Below are positions 12,301 through 21,638 of a stretch of 50,440 bases of DNA, one piece after another (the first letter of the stretch is position 1; every line of letters begins with the position of its first letter). This DNA comes from Tubiluchus corallicola (taxonomy: Eukaryota > Priapulida > Priapulimorpha > Priapulimorphida > Tubiluchidae). Under the pieces are notes generated by a model that made no database searches, had not been told where the DNA came from, and worked only from the letters and a program-made list of their open reading frames with translations. Where the stretch lies: positions 250,001-300,440 of the forward strand of contig JAQGDQ010000011.1 of assembly GCA_030141605.1 (NCBI GenBank). The letters are read 5' to 3'. Made by a program: the position numbers and the translations under genes.

Positions 12301-12953
12301 ATTGTTAGACTTATTTGTCAGCCAGCTTAATCTTATTTTCTAGAACCGATTTCGGGGTAAAGATTTCTTGACTTTTGAGCCTGTCACCTTAGTACCAATA
12401 CAGCAAAAACTCTTGGATACATCACTGCTTACCAGGGCAGAAGTAAGTATAGAGAATTTTAACTTTTTTATGTTATTTTAACAACGATTATTTCTTAATG
12501 ATAACAATAGTGACAATGAATAAAAAACCCACAAATGAAAGCAGGGAAAAACTATAATTCCTGTTTAGGTGAACATACAAAAAGGACAAAAAAGAAAAAA
12601 AATCACAGGTAATTATTGGATCAGTGAACAAATTTTTGAGGAGTTTTTTGTTTATATTTTGGTTATATAAACTGTAATGTTAGTTTTGCAACTGTAATTC
12701 ATAATGTTTTAATTACAATAATTCTGTAAATTTTCAAAATATGATGTTTCACTTCACTTTTATCTTCGAAAGTAATTTAGAACTGTTTTATTTTTCTGAG
12801 GTCATTTTCTACATTTGTTTTTTTACTTTGCAGATTGACTGGATCAATGCTTACCACGCCCGATGTCGCAATGTCTTGAGTCCGCTGCTAGAGAAACGAG
12901 GACTGTCCGATGCTTTGGAGTGGTTGCATCGTGAAACGGCGCCTTTGCCTTAA
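3324..12953 (+). CDS. XPNPEP1: Xaa-Pro aminopeptidase 1, C-terminal catalytic half (7 exons; 5' exons not seen)
   Basis: Cytosolic dinuclear-metal (Mn) M24B peptidase that removes the N-terminal residue from peptides with proline at position 2. Exons: 3324-3384, 3878-3947, 4244-4348, 5589-5660, 7745-7821, 12344-12442, 12834-12953 (stop TAA). All introns are GT-AG and splice phases agree, giving 200 residues plus a split first codon. Blocks match the family in order: [63 protein letters not shown] and a C-terminal [11 protein letters not shown]. Metal ligands equivalent to human D426, H489, E523 and E537 are present; D415 lies in a missing upstream exon. The residue before the metal-binding E523 is Ile (TIEPG) where human has Asp (TDEPG). 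The first exon reads through an early GT at 3362 to a better donor at 3385, which keeps the family's length. The 4.5 kb intron 7822-12343 contains an antisense sulfotransferase. Confidence 0.93.
3540..3650. repeat. Degenerate repeat shared with about 15500-15625
   Basis: Both places carry ATCGATTAT..ATC.ATTTCATA, then AATGAAA..GATGTCC..CCACTA, in the same order and spacing. They look like ends of the same old DNA element; complete boundaries are not visible. Confidence 0.45.
5129..5450. mobile_element. MITE with 25-bp terminal inverted repeats
   Basis: The left end reads TATGGCACGTTCAGACTAGA and continues GAGTT; the reverse complement of the right end reads TATGGTACATTCAGACTAGA and continues GAGTT, so 23 of 25 positions match. 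The element is about 322 bp, lacks an open frame, and lies in an XPNPEP1 intron just before exon 5589-5660. The outermost bases T/A may belong to a short TA-rich target duplication. Internal sequence also carries repeats of AGTTACTG and its complement. Confidence 0.8.
6015..6290 (-). pseudogene. LINE reverse-transcriptase C-terminal relic
   Basis: On the minus strand one frame reads [14 protein letters not shown], stop, [15 protein letters not shown], then [17 protein letters not shown], stop, followed by AAEERMP-like and SGWNTLIK segments. This matches the C-terminal tail typical of non-LTR retrotransposon polyproteins (RWLGHVLR ... ETPARKALEEAL ... RGKPKTTWI). In-frame stops show decay. It lies in an XPNPEP1 intron, antisense to the host. 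Confidence 0.7.
6664..7100 (+). repeat. Interspersed repeat, copy 1 (partner 43306-43745)
   Basis: About 440 bp similar along its length to 43306-43745 in the same orientation. Shared blocks in order include TGCGCCCAG, AAACGGCAAAAATC, TTGAACTGTGC, CAGAAAGT.TGACTAC and GATTGA.AGGTG.CGT. No open frame or terminal inverted repeat was seen, so the class is unknown. Confidence 0.75.
7949..8403. mobile_element. TTAA-flanked MITE, copy A (partner 9972-10425)
   Basis: The element runs AGGACAAA ... TTATCCT and is flanked by TTAA on both sides (7945-7948 and 8404-8407). Internal blocks are shared in order with 9972-10425: GTATAAAAC, AAATTTAAACT.CCA, ATCTTGTCAAT.AGATTA and TGGAAAGTTTTTTG. TTAA targets are typical of Kolobok and piggyBac elements. 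It lies just past the 3' end of the nested sulfotransferase. Confidence 0.75.
8695..10769 (-). CDS. Golgi carbohydrate 6-O-sulfotransferase-like protein, nested in an XPNPEP1 intron
   Basis: Two exons on the minus strand, 10769-10682 and 9722-8695 (stop TGA), joined by a GT-AG intron in phase 1, give 371 residues. The first exon encodes MKKKAVLST followed by a hydrophobic signal anchor (about residues 5-23), the layout of a type II Golgi protein; its ATG was too short for a standalone frame. The second exon holds the 5'-phosphosulfate loop FRSGSSWTG (96-104), a catalytic-region FEPLH, the 3'-phosphate site RDPRGMMLS (220-228) and RYEDIAMNP (274-282). These are hallmarks of the PAPS-dependent CHST1/3/5/7-type family, which sulfates galactose, GalNAc or GlcNAc on glycans; the acceptor sugar cannot be told. 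Several N-glycosylation sequons are present. The gene lies wholly inside XPNPEP1 intron 7822-12343, antisense to it. Confidence 0.9.
9972..10425. mobile_element. TTAA-flanked MITE, copy B, in the sulfotransferase intron
   Basis: Starts after TTAA (9968-9971) with AGCACAAGG and is alignable with 7949-8403 in the same orientation. The right end (around CTTCCCCTGATTTA) is degraded, so the end coordinate is approximate. It makes up about half of the sulfotransferase intron. Confidence 0.65.
12115..12240 (-). repeat. Possible 5S rRNA-derived SINE fragment
   Basis: On the minus strand TTAGACACTGGATGGGTGAC followed by TGGCAGAAAA resembles the 3' half of 5S rRNA (TTAGTACTTGGATGGGAGAC then CGCCTGGGAA). 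The 5' half of 5S is not recognisable. It lies in the XPNPEP1 intron shortly before exon 12344. A 5S-derived SINE is possible but not proven. Confidence 0.3.
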
Positions 12954-13078
12954 AGGCAATGTGTACGCCAATTTTCCTAGCATTAATGCATTTAAACTAT
13001 GATGATGTTTAATTCATGTTATTGGGTACTCGATGTAGTCTGTCTTGTTATAGCCGTTGGTGGATTTGTGGGCTGATT

Positions 13079-13084
13079 AATAAA
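13079..13084 (+). terminator. Candidate poly(A) signal of XPNPEP1
   Basis: AATAAA lies 126 bp after the XPNPEP1 stop and is followed by T/G-rich sequence. Two further AATAAA hexamers near 13305-13320 could serve as distal sites. Confidence 0.5.
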
Positions 13085-14114
13085 AGTTTGATTTGGATGC
13101 AGAAATGTGCAAAATGTGCAGTAAGTACAACAAAATCAAGTAATTTCGGCAACGAGACATTTACAAATGCACACTTTGCTTTTGCTCATTTTCATAACAG
13201 GCAATGGCAAAGGTAAACATAACTCCATCTTGCACATTGTTCAGTTTATTGTAACAAATGCAGTGAAACAGAAGCATTGCACTCTGCAAGAATAATGGAT
13301 AAAGAAATAAATGAATAAATAAGTTTGCATTTACCAGTCCAGATTATATTTCTTCAACTGCTACTCGTTTAGGATGTTAAAAAATTCATTGTGTTTCACA
13401 TGCATGTGTGCACATAATTAGCAGTTTTGTGACACTTTATTGCTGTTACTGGATTGTGTGAAAAATGCTCTAGAATACATTTTCAGTCATTAACCCTACA
13501 CTTCTAGTACCGGACGTCTTAAATGGTTTATTAACACATTAATAACTTATCGTATTGCAGTGCTGTCAATTCAAATCCAAGTGTCACACCATTTTGCATA
13601 GTTCTGTACTAATTATTCCCTAGATTGAACATTCATGCGATGTGCAATTAATGGTTGTTTTTAATATTTTTATAAAAAAGGGCTTTCAAAACATTCAACG
13701 ACATTTTCACTATAGTTTATCATGTTTATATTATATGCATTTCTATAATAAAGACAATTGTTACTGCAAAGTTTCTTGTCCTGCAATTTTCATTACTATT
13801 TTCATGTGTTCTGATCTGTTACAAACTTATATTTTGAGTTAGCACTTTGCATGACAAATTATGTCAGGACAGCAATTGTTATGCAGCAATTTAAAGCATC
13901 AGATCTTTAAAATTATAAGTAAATATTACACACAAGCACCAATAAAAATTTACGATACGTATCAGTGTATCGTACATCACAAGCTATCATTTCCGTCTGC
14001 CTTGTGTGTGCCGTATAGAGATTGTATAACAACTGTTTAACAGAAAATTAATAAGGAACAACAAAACTGAGATACGATCCACTTTTTGATTCGCTTGTAC
14101 CAGATGGTGAGTGC
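13085..14114. other. Intergenic, no gene seen
   Basis: AT-rich sequence downstream of XPNPEP1. Short open frames on both strands lack ATG context, domains or splice support. No clear repeat structure. Confidence 0.5.
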
Positions 14115-14590
14115 CACCTGGTGAATGCTAGCCGAATGATCAGATTTTGCATTCTAATCAGTTTATCGTATTGTCTACTAAGCACAGTTTATCTGGGGAA
14201 ACACTCTACCTCCTTGTGCGCTAGCTTGGTCAGTAGTTTAGTATGTGCAAATTTCTCCAAACGTGTTTTGAAGGCGCCGACTGTGGTGTTATTGATAACA
14301 TCTTCAGGCAGTGAGTTCCATAGATTTACCTCTGCGTTTGAGAAACTAAACTTGTTTCCTGCCTGAACTGTCTTTTATGTATTTTGTTATTGTGGCCTCT
14401 TGTTACTGAGGGACGGCAATCAAAGAACAGTGCAGTCCGAAACACCTGTACATTTTATATATCTCTATTAGGCCGCTTCTAGTACGTCAGTGTGTAAAGC
14501 TGTATAACTTGAGTTCCTGTAGTTTGTCCTCATTTGTACTGCTGTTTATTCCAGAGACCATATTCATAGCTCTCTCTTGACTTTCTCTAT
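14115..14590 (-). pseudogene. LINE 3'-end relic (CR1-like C-terminus)
   Basis: The minus strand contains, across shifted frames, LYSLTH, SGLIEIYKMY, then NLWNSLPEDVINNTTVGAFK and TRLEKFAHTK. This is the C-terminal signature of CR1/Rex-type non-LTR retrotransposons (RVVNLWNSLPE..V......FK..LDK). Stops and frameshifts show it is dead. It is opposite in strand to the LINE fragment at 15640-16707. Confidence 0.75.
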
Positions 14591-15499
14591 AGCTGAAATA
14601 TCCTTAAAAAGCGAACATAATGGATGTTACTTTTTGTTTTCAATTATGTTTTGCCAAAATTATTATGCTCAAGTATCTTATTACAAAAGACTGTTGTATA
14701 GAATTCATACTGATTAATTATTAATTATAGTATATTTTGTATTCGGGTGTAAATGGGGAGATAAATAAAAAATGCCTATGCCTTTCCATGACCTGCTTGA
14801 ATGGGCAAATAGTACCTTTTTCTTAAAATAGCTATTAAAGGTAAAAACTAACCTGTACATAGGCTATACGGGTATAAAACAATTCTGAATTTACAGGAAA
14901 ATGTTTTGAAACTGTAACCTAGCCCTAAGCTGTAAGCGTCAAAGCCGTTAAACAAAGTACCCTTTTTATGAAGCTGTTCAAGCGGCCAGTTCCACCTATT
15001 AAATTATTTCTGGCACCTCGTACTACCCCCTCCCCCACCCGTGTAGGCTTGTTCACGGTGGTCTGGTAACTCTAGTTACCTAAGGTAAGGGGAATACTAA
15101 GACCTGAGCTTATGGGGAACGGTTACTTTTCGACTGCCTCTAGTACGTTTCCATACTTTTAGAGGATTGGCATTAGCCAATCATTCACGAATAACGGGTT
15201 CACGTGACAAAAACAGGTTCTCGTGCTATCTGAATCAAATTTTGGAAAAATGTAGTGGCAAGTTGGTGAAATGTGCGTTAAAGTTTTTTTATGGATTTAA
15301 TTTAATATAACAGATAGTTTGAAGAATAGTAAGGTATGTGTAAACGAGTAAAGATTTTAGTTTTGTCTGAGATGCTTGAAATTTATTCTTTACTTTTTGT
15401 ACCTTTTATTTTTTCTACCAAACTAGTAGTAGTAACTAAGTAAAAGTAAAAGACTAAAACATCAGTGATTGAGATAATAGACCCGTTACCGTGTTACGT

Positions 15500-15625
15500 C
15501 CACAGTATTATATATTAAAAATTTCGAAATTACTGGTTGTTATACTTGAAAATCGATTATCGAATCAATTTCATAATTCATTAATTGACTGATTTATGAA
15601 AATGAAATCGATGTCCCGCCACTAG
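15500..15625. repeat. Second copy of the degenerate repeat at about 3540-3650
   Basis: See the partner at 3540-3650: same ATCGATTATCGAATC, TTTCATAAT and GATGTCCCGCCACTA blocks in the same order. It lies just upstream of the LINE fragment at 15640-16707. Confidence 0.45.
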
Positions 15626-15639
15626 TGTGAATATCTTAA

Positions 15640-16707
15640 TTTTTTACACCAACATGTAGATTTTCAAACAAAAAGTAAGAATATCCTAGATCTAATTTCA
15701 TCAACTAAACCAAACTTACTAAGCAATATTACTGACATTGGTAAATTAGCTCACAGTGATCATATTACAATACTATGTAGTGTCAGTGTGGTATTAGATG
15801 GAACTGAAAATGCATTATTAGTACCAAGTTGAAAGAGGCCAAAATTCAGGAGATGATAAGAAGTTTGAATGCTATTAAGTGAGATAATGAAATATCAGGT
15901 GACGTCGAGATTGCATGGGTGAACCTAAGCCATTTGTTGAACAGTGTTATCAGTTAAAATGTGCCTCTTAAACCAAAAAGGGTAAATTAAAAAAAACAGG
16001 TTGTGGGTAACATGTAAAGTCAAATGAGCTGTGCGTCTGAAAAAGAGGTTATGGAGTAAATACAAAGCATCTGGTAAGGAATATATGTTGAATAGGTATA
16101 AAGAGGCTGAACTGAAGGTTAAAAATTTAACTCGGCAGCTGTTAGGAACTTTGAACAGAAACTTGCAAATAATGCCAAAACGGATCCAAAGTCTTTTTAC
16201 AAATGTGTAAACTCTAAGCGAATGGTTAAAAACACTATTGGGTCTATTATGAAGTCGGACAATGAAATTGTGGTGGACAAGAGTGCCATTACTGAGTGTT
16301 TTAACCAATTTTTTGCATCTACTTTTACTGATGAGGATGTTAGTCACATGCCAGTGCCACTGCAAATTTTTAGAGGGTCTGAGGAGTTTTTGTTACCAGA
16401 TTATGCAGTGACTGAGGAAAGGGTCTTGTTGGAATTAGGTAGACTTAAGAAGAATAAAGCCCCTGGACATGATGGTTTTGCTACAAATGTACTGAAGGAC
16501 TTAAGAGAGTGTTTGGCGAGACCACTGGGTTTGCTGTTTAGTTTGAGCTTACAGTTAGGACCAGTGCCAACTGATTGGAAATGTGAAGATGTAACTCCAA
16601 TATTCAAAAAGGGAAGTAAGGTTTTGACTAACAGTTATTGTCCAATATCCCTAATGTCACAGATCTATAAAGTATTTGAGAAACTATTGAGGGATCACAA
16701 ACATTGA
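15640..16707 (+). pseudogene. LINE fragment: endonuclease end plus N-terminal reverse transcriptase
   Basis: The 5' part reads NILDLISSTKPNLLSNITDIG and then HSDHITIL, the SDH end of an APE-type endonuclease. After several stops and frameshifts, an open frame from 16222 carries LGRLKKNKAPGHDGFATNVL, VPTDWKCEDVTPIFKKGS and SYCPISLMSQIYKVFEKLL: the early reverse-transcriptase blocks of a CR1/jockey-like LINE, with YRPISL altered to YCPISL. It breaks off before the YxDD catalytic block, so it is truncated and inactive. Confidence 0.85.
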
Positions 16708-19700
16708 AATAAGCCTAACCTTCTAGAAAGTTTGGCTTTCCTTTAACAGTGCCATGGTCGTGAAACTTCTCATGTTGGATGTCTTTGTCAGTATGTCAAA
16801 TTTATTTTGCTATGTATAATTCATTTAAGTAATATTATATGTTATTATATATATATATATATATATACCTGTGTAATTGCAATTTGTAAATAGATCCGTA
16901 AAGTTCTATTAACACAGCTTTTTATTTAGACTAATTATTGCTTATTACTCTGCCATTGCTTCTAAAAAACTTGGAAATTTGTTCTGATGTAGAAATAATC
17001 AAACGTTCGTATTCTAACACATGCCAAGAAACACTGTTTTATTATTATTTAATCTGATTTGTAAGATTATTTACTAATGAAATTCTGGTACCAAACTTGA
17101 CTAATAGGAAAGCTGGAGCTGAACTGCATATGACCTAGGATGTTTGGAGTTTGGAATATAAACCCAATATCTTAATGTTGTGTTTAGTGGTAGTGCTAGA
17201 TTAAGCTTGTAATTGAAAGGTACCTGGTTCAAATCCAGGCTGTGACTTTATTTCCAACTTTTTACATTTTCTTCCTTTTAGTCAAATTTGGTTTTTATGT
17301 TTCAATAACTGTAAGTTTATTCCATTTTTAAACACATTGTCTGATTTAGTGTTGTTGTCTAAGGGCCTTAGTAGCCAGGCACCATTTTTTGTCAAACTTG
17401 TCGTTCTCTAGAATTTACTTATATCAGTTAGGATCAAACTGACAATTGCTGCCTGTTTGTTCAGTGGATAAGTGGATTTTTGAGATAAATATGGCGACAG
17501 AGCCTAGTAAAAGCCAAATTTCTTTGACAAGTGCACAAATTTCTCATGGTGGTTTCCTCAAACAAATTTCAAAAGCAATTTAGAGATCCCTTGTTAAACT
17601 TATTTATAATGTACTTGTATATGATGGATAGAAACAAACTCTTGATTTTATTTATTTAGCACCTTGATCTTTTTAATAATTAAGTGATTTATTTCAAACC
17701 CGCAATGTTTCTGTTAATGCATTCTACAACATATTCCAGGTGATAAAGATCTCAGAGGCAGTAGAAATGTTTTGGGTTTAATAAATGATACGAGTGGTAT
17801 AGCTGCCAGAGTTTATTAGTAGATAATTTATTTCAGTGCAGTTAAAACTGTGGTGCTTTTTATATTCTCAAATTTGCTTGAATTCAGCTAAGTTCTATGA
17901 GAGTGACTATACAATCAAAATAACCTCAGTAAACCTGTGTTCTCCAGTTAGTATACAGTAGGTATGGGTCCAGAGGCTAATTATTCAACCAAATTCACAT
18001 ATTGTGTATGCTTAATTAGGTGTGCTCCTTTGATAGATGCAACAGTCCGTAAAATAACAGAGTACAGTAGTAAATTAAATGCTTCAGGGCTGCTCCCTGT
18101 CAAATTATTGATACGATTTTAAGATCTATGCAAAGCCCAAATGCTGTCTGTTTTTGAATTGATTGATGGTCTTATTCTTTATTACCCTGAAATTAAACAT
18201 TTTGAAGTAAATGCACGTATTCTGTTCGACACTCCTTAAACTTGTCTTTGAAAATGATAGCAGTTTAAAATTTAATTTAGTTGCAAACCTGTTTTCTTGA
18301 ATGTCTTGACTGGAGGGGATTCTTATGGCCGTTGTTCAACTAAAGCGAAATTTTATTGCAACAGTTTTATCGTAGTTCAATTATTGTTACATTTTTTTGT
18401 TCGATTTCGGTGGATTGACCCCATCTTTGTCTGCATTCAGTGGGTAGTGGTTACTGGTACTGTACTGTGTAGCGAGGCCAGTGGTCTAGTAAAGGTATGG
18501 CACAGTTATTCAACAGTTTTTCAACATTTATTTTGAAGCTTTGTAGGTTTTGTAAGTTGAATGGTGTTAAGCTGCCTGATACTGTCTAATTCTATTTTGT
18601 TGTCAAGTTTGTGTGATGAAACTGCATGTTTCTGGCTTAGTCTAGATCTGGTTCTAACATCCGTATGTGCTTGTTGCATAAATCTCTTGAACCAGAGCTT
18701 TATGTAAGAATGCATCGTACAATTTCGGATTTTTTCTGACGACTTCCTATTTTTTACAATTTAAAAACAATGATTTTTAAAGTGGTGTTTGGCACTTCCT
18801 TGGAACCTGGTATCCCACACTCAATGCAAAGCTTCCTTTGCTTAGATAGGCATGGCAGGACTGGAATGCATCATAATTTTCTAGGATTAAACACTGAGCC
18901 TGCTGACGTGCCTTGTTCATGTTCAGGACGCTAGGAATTAGGATTCTCACAAATTTTCATATGTCCTCACTCTATCAATATAATAACTGGAGACATCAAG
19001 AACTGCATGTTCTCAAAGAAAATCATCCGTCACTTACTGGCCATGCTCAGTGTTGTTTAACTTGTTCACTCAGTTGTTCCTTGTCTTCTCACTTTGCTAT
19101 GTTTTAGTCTTTTCTTGAAAAGAAAAACTTGTCTTTGAGCTACTTTAATTTCAGCTTGTATGTATATCTTACTATTCCACAAACACCTTTATAACACCAT
19201 GCACAAAGGATTTAAATAGCCAATCACCATTTGGCTACATCCTGCCAAACTTTGAAAACTTGTTTGTTACTTGCTTGAATGCGAAAAAGAGGGTACTTGA
19301 CGTATCCTTAGAGGTGAGGAATTCGAAAATGTCGGAACTTGCTTGTGCGAAAATCTGGAACTTTTGATTACAGGTAGGAACTACTGCAGGTGCTTGAAAG
19401 AAATTTTTGCTTTTTTGTCACCCTAGTTTACGATGATGGTTATATAAGTTGGCCAACATTCTAATTAATTAATATCTGGACCAAAACATGGCATTAATTT
19501 ATTAGCCTTAGAACTATATCAGTTACACTTTACAAAAAAATTAATCTAATTATTTAGTGGAAAAAATATTCTCTGGTGCAAGTAACCTGATATAAGAATA
19601 AATTAGTAAAGACTTGCCAGTCCTGCTAGGAACGGGAGCCGTAATCAGTTAGGTGGTCAGGGCGTTGGATTGAGATTGGAAGATTTTTGGCTGTTAGGTT

Positions 19701-20285
19701 TCTGAGGTTTTTACGTTTTCTTTCATTTGGTCAAGTTAGACTTGTTTTAAAGGACATGTCAAGCTTTCAGGAAATTAGGCTTATTTCAGCAATTACGAAA
19801 ACTGTTAAAAGGATTTTGTCATAAAAGTGTCTTGTGTAATTAGCAAATTCACTTTGATTAAAATAAATAAAGTCATAATATATTGATTTCATGCTTGGGT
19901 GCTGCCATTTTGAATGCTTATGCTTCCACCACTGGCATCATTCATCGATTGAAGAAAAGTAGTACACTATCAATTTTTGTCGAAACTATAATAATTTTTT
20001 ACAGAACTTGTGATATTTCTTCATTGTCTTAAAATTTCTATGCAGCTGTAGTATAAATTAACTTGATAACTTATAGACAGTTTTTTTGCAAATTTCTTTG
20101 TTAAGTTTAAGTAATAACAGTAAAATAAACCCAACATGATAAGTGACTTGTTTTTTCTTTTAAAAACTTTAATACTGGTGTGTTCATTTTATCCTTATAA
20201 GTAATAAAATTGTTTATAAATCAGATCGAAGGTGCATGACCACCTGGAAAATTCAGTGATTTAGTCCTCTAAATTTATTTTCCAG
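16708..20285. other. Region upstream of RGS12 start; repeats, no exon recognised
   Basis: Holds a short TA microsatellite (about 16847-16867), a tRNA-like head near 17175 and a degenerate tRNA-like head near 19640-19700. A repeat starting TTTTAAAGGACATGTC near 19745 recalls the TTAA-type MITEs. An acceptor CAG at 20283-20285 implies a non-coding first exon or a spliced leader upstream, but I could not locate the RGS12 promoter. Confidence 0.5.
17175..17247 (+). repeat. tRNA-like SINE head
   Basis: A box TTTAGTGGTAGTGC (17183-17196) and B box GGTTCAAATCC (17226-17236), the latter inside a perfect CCTGG/CCAGG T-arm. Acceptor and anticodon stems are weak and the sequence runs into T-rich DNA, so a tRNA-derived SINE relic is more likely than a working tRNA. 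Confidence 0.55.
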
Positions 20286-20298
20286 GTTTTATCGTAAA

Positions 20299-21638
20299 AT
20301 GTATCAGTCGAGGGAAGACGGTAGTTCCCTCAGGATAACTCAGAAGCAGAGACGCAAGAAGAAACGTGCACACTACCGCAACGTGCGGGTTGTGCGACTT
20401 AAACGTGGGAAATCCGGATTCGGTTTCACCATCACCGGACAGCGACCATGCACACTGAGCTACGTTGCCACTGCGAGCCCCGCTGCAGAGAACGGTCTTA
20501 AGCAAGGTAATATGATAATTCCAATTTCTCTGATTTTAGGAAACAATTACATCATATAGTAATTACACGCTGTATCGAGGTGTGTATGTTGTAATATATT
20601 GCATACTGTATGCATACATTATACAAGCTAATTTATTATAAATTATAAGAGTAAAGGTATGACTCCATGCGCACGTATTGCGTGATGCATATACAACAGT
20701 TTATAAATATTTAAATACGTGGAAGATTTCCAGGTGTACGTAATGCGTGATGCGTGATATATATTCACTCGAGCGTGATGGCTATCGTCTGAATAGGCAT
20801 CACGCATTACGCGCACATGGAGTCGTAGCTTAAAGCTTTTTTAAATCAATTGTTTAAATCAAGTTCTGAGCAAGCCACTAATGCAGCTAATATTGTAGGT
20901 GCAACATATTATATTCTATAATACAACATTATAATGCAATAATATACATTATACATACAGCAGTGATTAAGTATTACAGTTTATAAAGCTTTACTATTTG
21001 GAACCTAAACATGTAAATTTTCGCAAGTATACGAACAGCATAGAATTTCTATAAATTCTGAAATTTTCATTCTAATTTTTTTCTAATTGAAATCTCATTT
21101 TGTCACTTATGTAACATTTGAATCGTCCGCTTTGCAAGCTGGGATTCAGATATTCGACTTCAAAGGCAGAGTCTGTACTTAATTCAGATTGTTGCAGCAG
21201 GACTTGAACCTGGCTTGCTATCAAGACAGTCCTCTAAGGTGAGGTACTGAACCTGTAGAGGTGCCATAGCCATGTTGGGATCGTATCCAGCTTGCCTCGT
21301 CATGACAAAAAAACTATGGCACTGATCAGGTCTAGTGTTGTTTAACTTTCAACAAAGCACTCAACTGTTTTTCCTTTTTCCTTGCTTATTTTAGAAATTG
21401 AACTCGTGTTTCTTTTCAGGCGATTATCTTTTATCAATTAATGGCATAAATGTATCGACAGCATCACATGATGATGTCGTATGCCTCATTGGCTCAGCAA
21501 TTGACTATCTTGAGCTGCAGATCGGTGAAAAAGCATCAAACTTTGATGCAACTTCTTCAGACGAGGATGCTGTTGCCAACAGCAACATGAGGCAGGTCAA
21601 CCCTCGCGTCAAACGCAAGCAAATTAATCCTACTAATG
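20299..21638 (+). CDS. RGS12: RGS12 exons 1-2: PDZ domain
   Basis: Exons 20299-20506 and 21420-21638 split the PDZ domain in phase 1 at Gly70. A basic N-terminus (QKQRRKKKR, residues 15-23) precedes the PDZ (about residues 29-107). The carboxylate-binding loop is GFGF at 40-43, followed by ITGQRPC; the second exon supplies GDYLLSINGINV and HDDVVCLIG, with the alpha-B His at the start of HDD favouring class I ligands. An acidic SSDED stretch follows, as in vertebrate RGS12 (SCSSDEEG). Confidence 0.95.
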
